NCBI GenBank assembly: GCA_025934485.1
Contig: JAICXX010000003.1
Span: 43,246 to 107,245, forward strand
Length of the DNA: 64,000 bases
From: Chitinophagaceae bacterium
Lineage (GTDB): Bacteria; Bacteroidota; Bacteroidia; Chitinophagales; Chitinophagaceae
Direction of reading: 5' to 3'
Part shown: piece by piece, positions 36,424 through 45,642 of the stretch
How positions within the stretch are numbered: the first letter of the stretch is position 1
Layout: each line of letters starts with the position of its first letter
The notes under the pieces: generated by a model
Database searches by the model: none
What the model saw: the letters and a program-made list of their open reading frames with translations, nothing else
What the model was told of the DNA's origin: nothing
Program-made: the position numbers and the translations under genes

Positions 36424-37581
36424 ATGTCAAAAAGAGATTATTACGAAACATTGGGGGTATCGAAGGGTGCTTCTGCCGACGAGATAAAAAAGGCCTATCG
36501 CAAGGTGGCTATGCAGTACCATCCCGACCGGAACCCCGGTGACAAATCCGCAGAAGAAAAATTCAAGGAAGCAGCCGAGGCCTACGAGGTCTTGAGCGAT
36601 GCGGACAAAAGGGCCCAGTACGACCGTTATGGACATGCCGGCCTCTCCGGCAACGGCCGCGGATTCAATGGCGGAAGTATGAACATGGATGATATCTTCA
36701 GCCAGTTCGGTGACATCTTCGGCGATGATATCTTCGGCAGTTTCTTCGGCGGTGGCCGCAGAGGCGGTGGCGGTGGTCGCGCCCGCGGCGTCCGTGGCAG
36801 CAATCTCCGCGTTAAGATCAAGCTTAACTACGAGGAGATCGCTAAAGGCGTCTCCAAAAATATCAAGGTCAAAAAATACGTCTCCTGCTCTACCTGCAGC
36901 GGCAGCGGAGCAAAAGACAAGAACAGTGTTCAGACCTGCTCTACCTGCGGCGGCAGCGGCCAGGTGCGCCGTGTCAGCAATACTTTCCTGGGTCAGATGC
37001 AAACCGTCACGACCTGCCCCACTTGTAACGGCGAAGGATCGATCGTAACGGCTAAATGTACCGTATGTAAAGGCGAAGGCCGCGTTTATGGCGAAGAGAC
37101 CGTAACCATCGACATCCCCGCCGGCGTACAGGAAGGGATGCAACTTAGCGTTGGCGGCCGCGGCAACGCCGGCGAACGCGGCGGTCCTCCCGGCGACCTC
37201 ATTATCCTCATCGAAGAAGAACAACATCCCGAGCTCCATCGCGACGGACTCAACGTCGCCTACGAGCTGCATATATCCTTCGCGGACGCCGTCTTCGGCC
37301 TTCAGGCGGAAGTTCCCACCATCGACGGCAAAGCCAAGATCAAGATCCCCCCGGGGACCCAAAGCGGCAAGATCTTCCGGCTCAAAGGCAAAGGCTTCCC
37401 GGGCGTCAACACCTACGAACGGGGCGATCAGCTGATCCACGTCAACGTCTGGACACCCCAGCACGTGACCCCGGAAGAAAAGATTATCCTCGAAAAGCTC
37501 AACGATTCGCCCAATTTCCAGCCTAAGCCGGATAAGAACGAACGCAGCTTCTTCGATAAAGTGAGGGAGATGTTTACCTAA
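36424..37581 (+). CDS. dnaJ: Chaperone protein DnaJ
   Basis: Hsp40 co-chaperone that delivers substrates to DnaK and stimulates its ATPase. The 385-residue protein has a J domain (1-70) with the HPD motif in YHPDRNP, a Gly/Phe-rich linker (about 75-125), and a zinc-finger region with four repeats [24 protein letters not shown] and CTVCKGEG. C-terminal substrate-binding domains follow, with [19 protein letters not shown]. All key residues are present. It is co-transcribed with grpE. Confidence 0.97.
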   Translation: MSKRDYYETLGVSKGASADEIKKAYRKVAMQYHPDRNPGDKSAEEKFKEAAEAYEVLSDADKRAQYDRYGHAGLSGNGRGFNGGSMNMDDIFSQFGDIFGDDIFGSFFGGGRRGGGGGRARGVRGSNLRVKIKLNYEEIAKGVSKNIKVKKYVSCSTCSGSGAKDKNSVQTCSTCGGSGQVRRVSNTFLGQMQTVTTCPTCNGEGSIVTAKCTVCKGEGRVYGEETVTIDIPAGVQEGMQLSVGGRGNAGERGGPPGDLIILIEEEQHPELHRDGLNVAYELHISFADAVFGLQAEVPTIDGKAKIKIPPGTQSGKIFRLKGKGFPGVNTYERGDQLIHVNVWTPQHVTPEEKIILEKLNDSPNFQPKPDKNERSFFDKVREMFT

Positions 37582-37603
37582 ACCGCCCCTAACCGCCGCC
37601 CCT

Positions 37604-37673
37604 AACCGCCCGGAGGGCGGTTTGCGCGCCGAAGGTGCGCCATCATTAGCCCCGCTTAGGCCGCAAAGCGGCC
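37604..37673. terminator. Hairpin cluster between dnaJ and the vWA gene
   Basis: Three stems lie between convergent genes: AACCGCCC-GGA-GGGCGGTT (37604-37622, then one more T), GCGCGCC-GAA-GGTGCGC (37624-37640, one G-T pair) and GGCCGC-AAA-GCGGCC (37659-37673). No T tract. The position suggests a bidirectional transcription end. A short direct repeat CCGCCCCTAA precedes it. Confidence 0.5.
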
Positions 37674-37678
37674 GTAGC

Positions 37679-39496
37679 CTACTCATCCTCTTTCCGGTGC
37701 TTCCGGCTATGCCCATAGATCTTTCGCGCCTTCTCGATAAGCGTGATGAATTCCTGTTGCATCGGATCGCTGGGGTCGCTCGACTGCTCCGCAATCTGGA
37801 TCGCATCCTTCCAATCCGCCTGACGGGTAAATCTCGATTTTTTCAGCAACCCGCCAAAAAGCGCGATCGAAGAGGCAAATCGATAACAAGGCTGCAGATC
37901 CCGGAAAGGAGTGACCGTACTCGCACATTCATAGTAGCTGTTCCGCTCACGGGGATCATGCGGCAGCCGAAAGTTCAACTGCACCTTCGCCAGTTGCCCC
38001 TTATCATAAGCCACATCGCGCACCGCCGTGCTGTCTAAGTTGGCAGGTACGATCTCGAACAAGGCCAGCAACGAATGCCCGCTCCCAACCTCGCCGCCTT
38101 GCAGCTCGCTCATGGAATCCGATAAGACCTTGACCTTATTGTCAAACCCTATAAGCCGGTAATCCTTGACCAGCGTAGGGTTGAATCGAATGTTCAAATA
38201 CGCGTCATCCGCAACCGCATAGATCGTTTGCGTAAACTCCCGCACCAGGACCTTTTCCGCCTCCCGCTCGTCATCGAGATAAGCAAAATTGCCATGCCCC
38301 TTCTTCGCCAGCGCCTCCAGCTTGGAATCCTTATAATTTCCCATCCCTACCCCCAGGCAGGTAAGATAGATACCCCAGTCCTTATACTGCATCACCAGGT
38401 TCTCCAGATCCTCTTCCGATGTCTCGCCTTCGTTGAAATCCCCATCCGTTGCCAGGATCACCCGGTTATTCCCCCCATGGATGTACTGGCTCTTCGCCAG
38501 CCGGAAAGCCGCCCGGATACCCGCCTCGCCGGGCGTCGCCCCACCCGGTCCCAGATCGTCGATGGTCTCCAGGATCTTCTTTTTCTCGCTGCCCGAAGTC
38601 GGCGGTAAAGCCACCGCCACCGAAGCCCCGTAGGTCACGATCGAAACCGTATCTTTAGGGCGTAAATTATTGATTAACAACCCGAAAGCGGATTTCAACA
38701 GCGGCAGCTTGTTGGGCAGGTCCATCGACCCCGAGACGTCGATTAGCAAAACCAGGTTGGCAGGCGGGATGCGCGCCGGATCGATCTTTCGTGCACAGAT
38801 CTGCAGAAAAAGCAGCCGGTCGCTCGCTTTCCATGGACATTCCGAAAGCTGCGAATGAAGCGAGAACACACTGTCCTTAGGCGGATCGGTATAGGCAAAA
38901 TTGAAATAGTTCATGAGCTCCTCGATCCGTACCGCATCCGGCGGGATCGTGCTACCCATATTCAGAAAACGCCGGACATTGCTATAAGAAGCCTTATCAA
39001 TGGTGACGGCAAAACCCGTCTCGGGATATTTCGTCGCAGGAATAAAATCGTTCTCCACCAGCGAGCTATAGGTTTCGGCGCCTACCGTCCAATCCTTTCG
39101 GTCACCGGGCCGGAGATCCTTGGTCAAAGAAAGCAAACCTCGCCGGACCGGCGGCGGCGCGGCAATGGCATTATGTAGCTTTATGGTCTGGTATTGGCTG
39201 GCGTTAACGGCAACCACAAGGGTCTGATAGCCTTCCGCCGTAAGTGTGAGCGTATCCGTCGATGCCGGTATGGGAATACCAAAGGCCCCGGAACTGCCGG
39301 AATGATATAGGTATCCGCTCGACTGAAGCCTGATATTTACATCCGGCAAGAGGCCGTTGTTCTCATCCTTAACCTCCCCCCGCAGATAGAACTGACCGCG
39401 GGACACGTAAAAGCACAGAGAACACAATAGCAGCAATAAGGCGGATTTCAATTGGATATTTTGATTAAAATTAATACGTTCTTTGCTCTTCGTCAA
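37679..39496 (-). CDS. YfbK-like vWA protein with carboxypeptidase-regulatory domain
   Basis: A ~605-residue exported protein. The N-terminus has a hydrophobic segment (KSALLLLLCSLCFYVSRGQ), then a CarboxypepD_reg-like domain (about 36-105, LRGEVKDENNGLLPDVNIRL). A YfbK-type von Willebrand domain family follows, with FIPATKYPETGFAVTIDKASY, a MIDAS motif DVSGSM at 253-258 and ATDGDFNEG, and the C-terminal conserved region ending with EFITLIEKARKIYG. The start is uncertain: a TTG at 39496, or a TTG at 39451 that gives a better signal peptide. It sits 3 bases after hpt. Function is unknown; a metal-dependent surface adhesion role is a guess. Confidence 0.8.
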   Translation of the reverse strand: MTKSKERINFNQNIQLKSALLLLLCSLCFYVSRGQFYLRGEVKDENNGLLPDVNIRLQSSGYLYHSGSSGAFGIPIPASTDTLTLTAEGYQTLVVAVNASQYQTIKLHNAIAAPPPVRRGLLSLTKDLRPGDRKDWTVGAETYSSLVENDFIPATKYPETGFAVTIDKASYSNVRRFLNMGSTIPPDAVRIEELMNYFNFAYTDPPKDSVFSLHSQLSECPWKASDRLLFLQICARKIDPARIPPANLVLLIDVSGSMDLPNKLPLLKSAFGLLINNLRPKDTVSIVTYGASVAVALPPTSGSEKKKILETIDDLGPGGATPGEAGIRAAFRLAKSQYIHGGNNRVILATDGDFNEGETSEEDLENLVMQYKDWGIYLTCLGVGMGNYKDSKLEALAKKGHGNFAYLDDEREAEKVLVREFTQTIYAVADDAYLNIRFNPTLVKDYRLIGFDNKVKVLSDSMSELQGGEVGSGHSLLALFEIVPANLDSTAVRDVAYDKGQLAKVQLNFRLPHDPRERNSYYECASTVTPFRDLQPCYRFASSIALFGGLLKKSRFTRQADWKDAIQIAEQSSDPSDPMQQEFITLIEKARKIYGHSRKHRKEDE

Positions 39497-39499
39497 GAA

Positions 39500-40048
39500 C
39501 TATTCCACGAGCTCCTCGACTAACTGATATATCGAGGGCAAATTCCTTCCTAACCCATCATAATCAAGACCATAGCCCAGTAAAAACTTGTTGGGTACCG
39601 AAAAACCCAGATAATCCACACTAATCGGGTATACGGTAGCCTCAGGCTTATGCAACAGCGCCGCGATCTTCATCGAGGCCGGCTGCTGATGTTCCAGCTG
39701 CGGAAGGAACTCGCTCAGCGTCTTCCCCGTATCCACGATATCCTCTACAATGATCACATGCCGTCCATGCAGATCGGTGTCCAGTCCTATAGCCGTGATC
39801 ACCTGACCCGAAGATTTGGTTCCCTTATAAGAAGCCAGCTTGATAAAACTGATCTCCGATTCTATAGTGATCTTCTTGAACAGGTCGGAAGCAAACATGA
39901 ACGCGCCATTCAGGATCGCAATAAAAAGCGGCTTCTTTCCCTCGTAGTCCTTGTCGATCTTCGAAGCAATAATGCCGATCTTCTCATCGATGGCAGCAGC
40001 GCTCAAATAGGGTTCGAAAGCCTTGTCGTGTACGCGTAGAATAGACAT
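39500..40048 (-). CDS. hpt: Hypoxanthine phosphoribosyltransferase
   Basis: Salvages hypoxanthine (and usually guanine) to nucleotides using PRPP. The 182-residue protein has the PRPP motif VIIVEDIVDTGKTL, the purine-contact region VDYLGFSVPNKFLLGYGLDYDGLGRNLP, and the FIAILNGAFMFASDL loop. Length is normal. It lies in a four-gene minus-strand series, 5 bases after the glucosaminidase-LysM gene and 3 bases before the vWA gene. Confidence 0.95.
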   Translation of the reverse strand: MSILRVHDKAFEPYLSAAAIDEKIGIIASKIDKDYEGKKPLFIAILNGAFMFASDLFKKITIESEISFIKLASYKGTKSSGQVITAIGLDTDLHGRHVIIVEDIVDTGKTLSEFLPQLEHQQPASMKIAALLHKPEATVYPISVDYLGFSVPNKFLLGYGLDYDGLGRNLPSIYQLVEELVE

Positions 40049-40053
40049 AATTT

Positions 40054-41073
40054 TTAACGTTTGTTGTCTGCCAGCCGCGGCCTCGACGGCGCCGACCCCT
40101 GCAGATAGATCCTTTCGCCCGCCGCAGGCTGCACACCCGGAGTAAGCTGATTCATCTCCAGCATATCCTCGAAACGCACGCCTTCGACCTGCGCGATATC
40201 GTACAGGCTTTCTCCCGCCTGCACCACATGGAAGGGTATCGACCCCGTGCGCCTTTTCCGCTGCAAAAAAAGCAGCTGTCCCTTCAGCAGCACATCCTCC
40301 TGCTGCATATCGTTGAACTCCAGCAACCGCCCCAACGGGACATCATATTGATTCGCTATCGCCAGCAGCGACACCCCCGCCCGGGCATAAATGACCCTGC
40401 TCCGGTTGATCGTAAACTCACCCTCCGGATAGGACACCTCCGGCGCAGCCGCCGCAACTGTCAAAGTATCCTTCGGTGACGCCGCAGGCGCAAGAGGAGT
40501 AACAGGAGCCATTCCCGGCATCGTCAACGCCACCTCGTCCTCAGGCTTCATCTTCCCCATCGCGATCAGCGTATATTGCTGTAAGTTGTAATCCTTGATG
40601 AACTTGATCAGTATCTGCGAATACCGGATGTTCGTGGCATACCCCGCCTTCCTCAAGCCATACGCCCACCCCTCGTAATCCGCAGGGTCCAGCTGAAAAA
40701 GAAAAGCATACCTGCTCCCATTCCGCAAAAAATCGGAATGATCCCTATAGGAATCCGCCGCACAGGCATAGCTCCGGAAACATTCGTGCCGGGCATCATC
40801 ATCGTGATAGACCACCGGCCCCTTCCAATCGTCCCTGCATTTGATCCCAAAATGATTGTTCGATGCCTTGCACAGCTCACTCGTCCCGGCCTCCGACTCG
40901 TGCAGCCCCTGCGCCAGGGTAATGGCCGCCGGTACCCCCGAACGCTGCTCCTCCGCTATTGCTATCGCCTTATACGTGTTCACGTAGATCACCCCGTTTG
41001 GACTGGTCTGCGCCATCGACACCCCCCTCATCGCCAATAAAAAGAGCCCCGTCATCCAGATTTTTACCCGCAT
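40054..41073 (-). CDS. Exported glucosaminidase with two LysM domains
   Basis: A 339-residue peptidoglycan hydrolase. The signal peptide (WMTGLFLLAMRGVSMAQ) is followed by a glucosaminidase (GH73/FlgJ-like) domain at about 30-165 with the presumed catalytic Glu in GLHESEAGTSELCKASNNHFGIKC. Two LysM peptidoglycan-binding domains follow (about 225-272, and 280-327 with FHVVQAGESLYDIAQ). It cleaves N-acetylglucosaminyl bonds in the wall during growth or division. The ATG is 9 bases after the O-methyltransferase stop. Confidence 0.9.
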   Translation of the reverse strand: MRVKIWMTGLFLLAMRGVSMAQTSPNGVIYVNTYKAIAIAEEQRSGVPAAITLAQGLHESEAGTSELCKASNNHFGIKCRDDWKGPVVYHDDDARHECFRSYACAADSYRDHSDFLRNGSRYAFLFQLDPADYEGWAYGLRKAGYATNIRYSQILIKFIKDYNLQQYTLIAMGKMKPEDEVALTMPGMAPVTPLAPAASPKDTLTVAAAAPEVSYPEGEFTINRSRVIYARAGVSLLAIANQYDVPLGRLLEFNDMQQEDVLLKGQLLFLQRKRRTGSIPFHVVQAGESLYDIAQVEGVRFEDMLEMNQLTPGVQPAAGERIYLQGSAPSRPRLADNKR

Positions 41074-41082
41074 CGCACCCTT

Positions 41083-41742
41083 TTACTTTTTTCGTATAAA
41101 GAATAATCCGTCCCGGATCGTCAGCATCACCTTTTCCACCGCCTCATCGGCCCCTATGAGCTCGTTGAACGCCTGAATGGCTCTCGCGTTCTTATTCTCA
41201 AGGGGTTTCTGAGCACCCTCCGGGCCGTCCTCCAGCACCTGCCCATGGAACAACACATTGTCCGCAATGATCAGACCTCCGGGTCGCACCCGTGGCAAAA
41301 CCAGCCGGTAATAATCGGAATAACCGGGTTTGTCCGCATCGACAAAGACAATATCCCAATTTTCATCCAGGGCAGGAAGGATGGCTAACGCATTTCCCCG
41401 GTGCAATATTATCCGGTCGGCCTGATTTGACCGGCGAAAATAACCCTCCGCCCGGTCCGCATCTTCATCCCGCAACTCGATGGTATGCAGCCTGCCTTCC
41501 TCCGTTAAGCCCTCCGCGAGACATAGCGCACTGTATCCCATAAAGGTCCCGATCTCCAGTACCCGCCTGGGCCGCAGGAGTTGGCTCATCATCGCCAAAA
41601 AACGCCCCTGCAAAAAACCGCTAAGCATGTGCGCCTGCGGATGGTTCTTCAGCGTATAAGCCTCGATCTCGTCCAGCAACGGTTCCTGCTTCGATGAATA
41701 CTTCTCACTATAGGCATGTGCCCGGGGATCGACAATTTCCAT
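41083..41742 (-). CDS. O-methyltransferase, class I SAM-dependent
   Basis: A 219-residue methyltransferase of the caffeoyl-CoA/catechol O-methyltransferase-like group. Motifs: RRVLEIGTFMGYSALCLAEGL (SAM binding), LHTIELRDED, WDIVFVDADKPGYSDYY (metal-binding Asp) and GGLIIADNVLFHG. In Bacteroidota such genes are widespread, with small-molecule or unknown substrates. The frame is open to 41817, but the ATG at 41742 (MEIVDPRAHAYSEKYS) is the conserved start. It is the first gene of the four-gene series and has a TATATTTG element upstream. Confidence 0.88.
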   Translation of the reverse strand: MEIVDPRAHAYSEKYSSKQEPLLDEIEAYTLKNHPQAHMLSGFLQGRFLAMMSQLLRPRRVLEIGTFMGYSALCLAEGLTEEGRLHTIELRDEDADRAEGYFRRSNQADRIILHRGNALAILPALDENWDIVFVDADKPGYSDYYRLVLPRVRPGGLIIADNVLFHGQVLEDGPEGAQKPLENKNARAIQAFNELIGADEAVEKVMLTIRDGLFFIRKK

Positions 41743-41776
41743 AACATTAACTTTATTTGGCCGGCCGCCGGCCGCG

Positions 41777-41784
41777 CAAATATA
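41777..41784 (-). promoter_or_regulatory. Putative -7 element for the O-methyltransferase operon
   Basis: Minus strand TATATTTG, an exact TAnnTTTG, 34 bases before the ATG at 41742. A TTG lies upstream at 23-base spacing. A GC-rich palindrome (GCCGGCCGCCGGCC type) lies between the element and the gene. Confidence 0.55.
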
Positions 41785-41786
41785 CG

Positions 41787-43292
41787 CTAATTGGTGGGCC
41801 GGCGGGACAACGACCATAATCCAAAAAATGTAAGTAACCCGTTGATCACGAGCAGCTCCAGGCCAATTTGGAACCCCCCGAACAGTTCAGGGGAATACCG
41901 GCTTAGAAAATAGCACAAGACCGGCGAGACCAGACAGACCAGGGTGATCTTCCAGGTGTCGGGCAACACCCGCCGCGTAAAGATGCCAAAGGCAAAAAGC
42001 CCCAGCAACGGGCCATAGGTATAACCCGCCAGCTCCATGATGGTATAAACAATGGATTTCCTGTCCACCCACTTGAAGACCAGGATACACAAAAGGAAAA
42101 GTACGGTAAAGCTCACATGTACGATCATTCGCGTCCGCCGCAACCTGCCCTCTGTAAACCCGGGCTTGTCCTTGAGGTTCAGCAAGTCGATACAGAACGA
42201 CGAGGTCAGCGCCGTCAACGCCCCATCCGCACTCGGGAACAACGCCGAGATCGCCCCGATGATAAAGATGATCGAAATGCCCTGGGGCAGATACCCCAAC
42301 GCCATCGCCGGAAAAATATCGTCCGGAGCTACCACATGCCCATGCAGCACCAGCTTTCCGCCCTGGTAAGCCGCGCCGAGATGCATGCTGTACAGATACA
42401 ACAGCCCGCCCAGGAAAAGGAACATAAAGCTTACAAAAGCCATCACAAAGCTAAACGTCACCACATTCTTTTTCGAATCCCGCAGATTGCTGACGCTGAT
42501 ATTCTTTTGCATCATCTCCTGATCCAGCCCCGTCATCGCGATAGCAATGAACATCCCGCCCACGATCTGCTTCAGAAAAAAGCCCTTACCCTGCACACCG
42601 GTGTCGAATATCCGCGTATAGCCCGCGCTTTCCAGCGACTGCCAGGCCCCGCCAAAAGAAAGACCCAGCTTCTCCAGGATAAATACGATACACACCGCCA
42701 GCCCCAGCAACATAAAGGTGGTTTGAAGAGTATCCGTATAGACGATAGTCTTGACCCCGCCTTCCAAGGTATACATGACGATCATCAGCAGGATCACAAA
42801 CGTCGTAAGCCAGAAAGGTATCCCCATGTCCCGGAGAATAAAAATATGCAGCACATTGATGATCAGGTACAGCCGCGCCGTTGCGCCCATAGTGCGGGAG
42901 ATCAGGAAGAACAACGCACCCGTGCGGTAGGCCACCAGCCCGAACCGGGTATGCAGATAGTTGTAGATGGAAGTCAGTCGAAGCCGGTAATACAAGGGCA
43001 GCAGCACAAAGGCGATCACCATATACCCCAGCCAGTTCCCAATGATCAGCTGCATATAGCCGAATGCCTTGGGCACACCACCGGCAATATCCCCCACGGT
43101 CCCGGGCACACTCACGAACGTCACACCCGAAAGCGACGTGCCGATCATCCCGAAGGCCACCAGCATCCAGTTCGAACTACGATTCCCGATAAAAAAGGAT
43201 TCATTATTCGAATGCCGCGACGTCCGCCACGCAATCGCCAACAACAAAAGGAAATAAGAGATAACAAAAACAAAAAGGAGCCAGGATGACAT
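41787..43292 (-). CDS. Sodium:solute symporter (SSS family)
   Basis: A 501-residue inner-membrane transporter with about 13-14 hydrophobic helices. Family marks include GNRSSNWMLVAFGMIGTSLSGVTFVSVPG near the N-terminus, TGLDQEMMQKNIS mid-protein, and ALFPSADGALTALTSSFCIDL. It uses a sodium gradient to import a solute; the closest group by layout is the SLC5-type with sugars, iodide or carboxylates as substrates, and the actual substrate is unknown. It is divergent from the LOG-family gene. Confidence 0.9.
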   Translation of the reverse strand: MSSWLLFVFVISYFLLLLAIAWRTSRHSNNESFFIGNRSSNWMLVAFGMIGTSLSGVTFVSVPGTVGDIAGGVPKAFGYMQLIIGNWLGYMVIAFVLLPLYYRLRLTSIYNYLHTRFGLVAYRTGALFFLISRTMGATARLYLIINVLHIFILRDMGIPFWLTTFVILLMIVMYTLEGGVKTIVYTDTLQTTFMLLGLAVCIVFILEKLGLSFGGAWQSLESAGYTRIFDTGVQGKGFFLKQIVGGMFIAIAMTGLDQEMMQKNISVSNLRDSKKNVVTFSFVMAFVSFMFLFLGGLLYLYSMHLGAAYQGGKLVLHGHVVAPDDIFPAMALGYLPQGISIIFIIGAISALFPSADGALTALTSSFCIDLLNLKDKPGFTEGRLRRTRMIVHVSFTVLFLLCILVFKWVDRKSIVYTIMELAGYTYGPLLGLFAFGIFTRRVLPDTWKITLVCLVSPVLCYFLSRYSPELFGGFQIGLELLVINGLLTFFGLWSLSRRPTN

Positions 43293-43323
43293 GCTTGAAA
43301 TTAAGGATTAATTTCGTACCACC

Positions 43324-43863
43324 ATGTCTATAAAATGCATCGCCGTCTTCTGCGGCTCGAAAACAGGAAAAAATCCGCTCTTTGCCCGACACACGGCCGA
43401 ACTGGGACAATTGCTCGCGGCAAAAGGCCTGAAACTCGTCTACGGGGGCGGCAGGGCCGGTCTCATGGGGATCATCGCGGACACGATGATGTCCGGCGGC
43501 GCACCCGTCCTCGGCATCATCCCGGAACTCCTGCTGCAATGGGAACAATATCACCAGGGCATCACCGAACTGCGAACCGTAGCCGACATGCACGTTCGCA
43601 AAAAAATGATGTACGAACACTGCGATGCCGCTGTGATCCTTCCCGGAGGTTTCGGTACCCTCGACGAACTCTTTGAAATGATCACCTGGAACCAGCTAAA
43701 GATCCACAACAAACGCATCTTCATCATCAATTCCGGCGGCTTCTACGCCCCCTTGCTGCTGCACCTGAAGAACCTCGAGGACGAAGGCTTTCTGTACGAC
43801 CGGGTCAGCGATCGCATCACCGTGTGCGCGGACCCCGGCGAGCTAGCCTTACTTCTTCCCTAG
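43324..43863 (+). CDS. LOG-family protein (cytokinin riboside 5'-monophosphate phosphoribohydrolase type)
   Basis: A 179-residue Rossmann-fold protein with the LOG signatures VYGGGRAGLMG and PGGFGTLDELFE. Enzymes of this family remove ribose 5'-phosphate from nucleoside monophosphates; in many bacteria the true substrate is AMP or another purine nucleotide. The start MSIKCIAVFCGSKTG is conserved. Its last 15 bases overlap the convergent outer-membrane protein gene. Confidence 0.92.
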   Translation: MSIKCIAVFCGSKTGKNPLFARHTAELGQLLAAKGLKLVYGGGRAGLMGIIADTMMSGGAPVLGIIPELLLQWEQYHQGITELRTVADMHVRKKMMYEHCDAAVILPGGFGTLDELFEMITWNQLKIHNKRIFIINSGGFYAPLLLHLKNLEDEGFLYDRVSDRITVCADPGELALLLP

Positions 43864-44487
43864 ATAAATATCGAACCCGCCCCTTATCACCGGCAAGGGA
43901 TGACCGTAATAGTCGTTATAGGGGGAATTCGAATTGGAAATGGCATCGAACATCAATTCGAGGAAAAATCCGTTCTCACCCACTACACGCTGGCCATAAC
44001 CTATACCCAACAGCAAGCTGGGCGCGCTTACACTATAGCTGCTCTTCGGCGCGGTAGCGGCGCCCGTACCATAGTCGGTCTCCTTGGTCGACGTCCAGTT
44101 GTACTCTGGCTGCGCCGCCAGAAAAAGGAACGGCAGCACATACGCCCGGCCAAATACACCGCCGCCATACACAAATTGCTTGAGAGAGATATCAGGATTG
44201 TAATTATAGTTTGGATCGGCACTTATCGAGCTATACGAAAAATTGATCACGGCCCCGACATCGAGCCACCGGTTCACCGAATATCCGATCTCCGGATTGA
44301 CGCCGACATTGAAATTATATGGGGCAAACCCGAGCTGAATGCTTCCCCCAAGAAACATCCGGTTTAGCTGGAAACCCGACCCATTGTCATCGCTATAGGT
44401 ACTGTACCGTTGTGGCATACGATCCTGGGCATGGACAGCGAGCACGATCATCCAGGAACAAAAGGCAAAAATGATCTTTTTTATCAT
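43849..44487 (-). CDS. Outer-membrane beta-barrel protein
   Basis: A 212-residue exported protein. The signal peptide starts at the ATG at 44487 (MIKKIIFAFCSWMIVLAVHAQ), not at the frame's first codon at 44544. The mature part has short amphipathic beta strands with glycine and aromatic residues (FLGGSIQLGFAPYNFNVG, YGGGVFGRAYVLPFLFLAAQ) and ends VIRGGFDIYLGKK. It is the last gene of the run with the tandem surface proteins and PorP/SprF-like gene. It may assist their assembly, but no family function is known. Confidence 0.75.
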   Translation of the reverse strand: MIKKIIFAFCSWMIVLAVHAQDRMPQRYSTYSDDNGSGFQLNRMFLGGSIQLGFAPYNFNVGVNPEIGYSVNRWLDVGAVINFSYSSISADPNYNYNPDISLKQFVYGGGVFGRAYVLPFLFLAAQPEYNWTSTKETDYGTGAATAPKSSYSVSAPSLLLGIGYGQRVVGENGFFLELMFDAISNSNSPYNDYYGHPLPVIRGGFDIYLGKK

Positions 44488-44501
44488 GGAGCAAAAATAA
44501 G

Positions 44502-44564
44502 CTATTGCTTGAAAGTTGGGCACTACTGCTTGAAGGTCGGACATTACTGTTTGAAGGTCGGACA
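44502..44564 (-). repeat. Three 21-bp tandem repeats, each encoding CPTFKQ-stop
   Basis: On the minus strand the last seven codons of the PorP/SprF-like gene (44544-44564, stop TAA) are followed in frame by two more copies: 44523-44543 (stop TAG) and 44502-44522 (stop TAG, three extra base changes). Every copy reads Cys-Pro-Thr-Phe-Lys-Gln-stop. They end 14 bases before the next gene. Confidence 0.9.
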
Positions 44565-45584
44565 GAGTGACTGCCGCTTGTCGCCATTATACTGGCTGTA
44601 GAAGCCCTGACTAATGAGCGCAAATTCCCAGGCGCCATAGCCGTTGTCGTAATTTTTAAGTGGACTGGTGGTGATATCGTAGGTGAACATCAGCCGGATG
44701 TTCTTATACACAAACCCGATCGTAGGAACGATCGCATCCCCAAACCGATCGTACAACCCAAGGATCACCTGCTGGTCTCCCTCATCCTGAAGATCATATT
44801 GCATGTTGATCCCCAGTACCGCCTCCTGCGCACCCGCCATGTTCGTATAATAGCCCGCGGGATTCAGGATAACCTGGTCGTTGTATTTGATGCCGGCACT
44901 TACAAAACCGATATACCGGCGCGCGATCTTATCGTTATACCCCACGGGGTCCGTATTGAAGAACGACTCCCGCGGTGTGTTGATATGCTGTACCGAAAAA
45001 CCGGCATTGACATAGATCTTGTTGGTAGGAAAATAAGCATAGTTCATACCCACCTGCATGTCGAAGAAATTATCGGAGGGCTTATCGATCACCACACTCG
45101 TCGGAAGGCTATTGTCGAAGAACTTGCCGTCGAACTGATCCGGGAATTTCAAGGTAGACGTATTGATATGCTTGTTCACCCAACCGGTATTGAACCCTAC
45201 AGTAATAAGACTGGCATATCCCAACATCTGGTGATAGGCCACCGACCCATACACGGCTGTCGAAGTGAGGGCGCTCGCGCCGGCATCATCCCGCTCGATC
45301 ACGCCGCCCAAACCCATCCAGCCACTCTCGATCCGGTCGCGGAAGACCTGCGCATCGCCCCAGATACTCTCCGTGCGATAAGGCTGAGCCATGATCGCCG
45401 ACCACTGATTGCGATAATTGGCCCCCAGCCGGTAATCGGCATCGGGAATAAATCCGGTATTGGCGGGATTCGTCAACAAAGGGGAATTGAACCATTGGGA
45501 AAAATGCAGGTCCTGCCCTTCCACAACCAAGGTCCCCAGCAACATGCAGCCACCCACTACCAGTATTTTTTGCAATCCCCCCAT
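44544..45584 (-). CDS. PorP/SprF family T9SS outer-membrane protein
   Basis: A 346-residue beta-barrel protein with signal peptide (ILVVGGCMLLGTLVVEGQ), family opening DLHFSQWFNSPLLTNPANTGFI, internal SMYV/GINMQYDL-type strands and the C-terminal LCPTFKQ. It is a paralogue of the protein encoded at 22156-23181. It lies 58 bases after two tandem type B sorting-domain proteins and so is their likely secretion or anchoring partner. The C-terminal codons and stop are triplicated downstream. Confidence 0.88.
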   Translation of the reverse strand: MGGLQKILVVGGCMLLGTLVVEGQDLHFSQWFNSPLLTNPANTGFIPDADYRLGANYRNQWSAIMAQPYRTESIWGDAQVFRDRIESGWMGLGGVIERDDAGASALTSTAVYGSVAYHQMLGYASLITVGFNTGWVNKHINTSTLKFPDQFDGKFFDNSLPTSVVIDKPSDNFFDMQVGMNYAYFPTNKIYVNAGFSVQHINTPRESFFNTDPVGYNDKIARRYIGFVSAGIKYNDQVILNPAGYYTNMAGAQEAVLGINMQYDLQDEGDQQVILGLYDRFGDAIVPTIGFVYKNIRLMFTYDITTSPLKNYDNGYGAWEFALISQGFYSQYNGDKRQSLCPTFKQ

Positions 45585-45642
45585 TTATTTGAGTAACGCT
45601 AATTTAACAAATTTGGTTGTCTTTCATACATGAAATGCGTCT

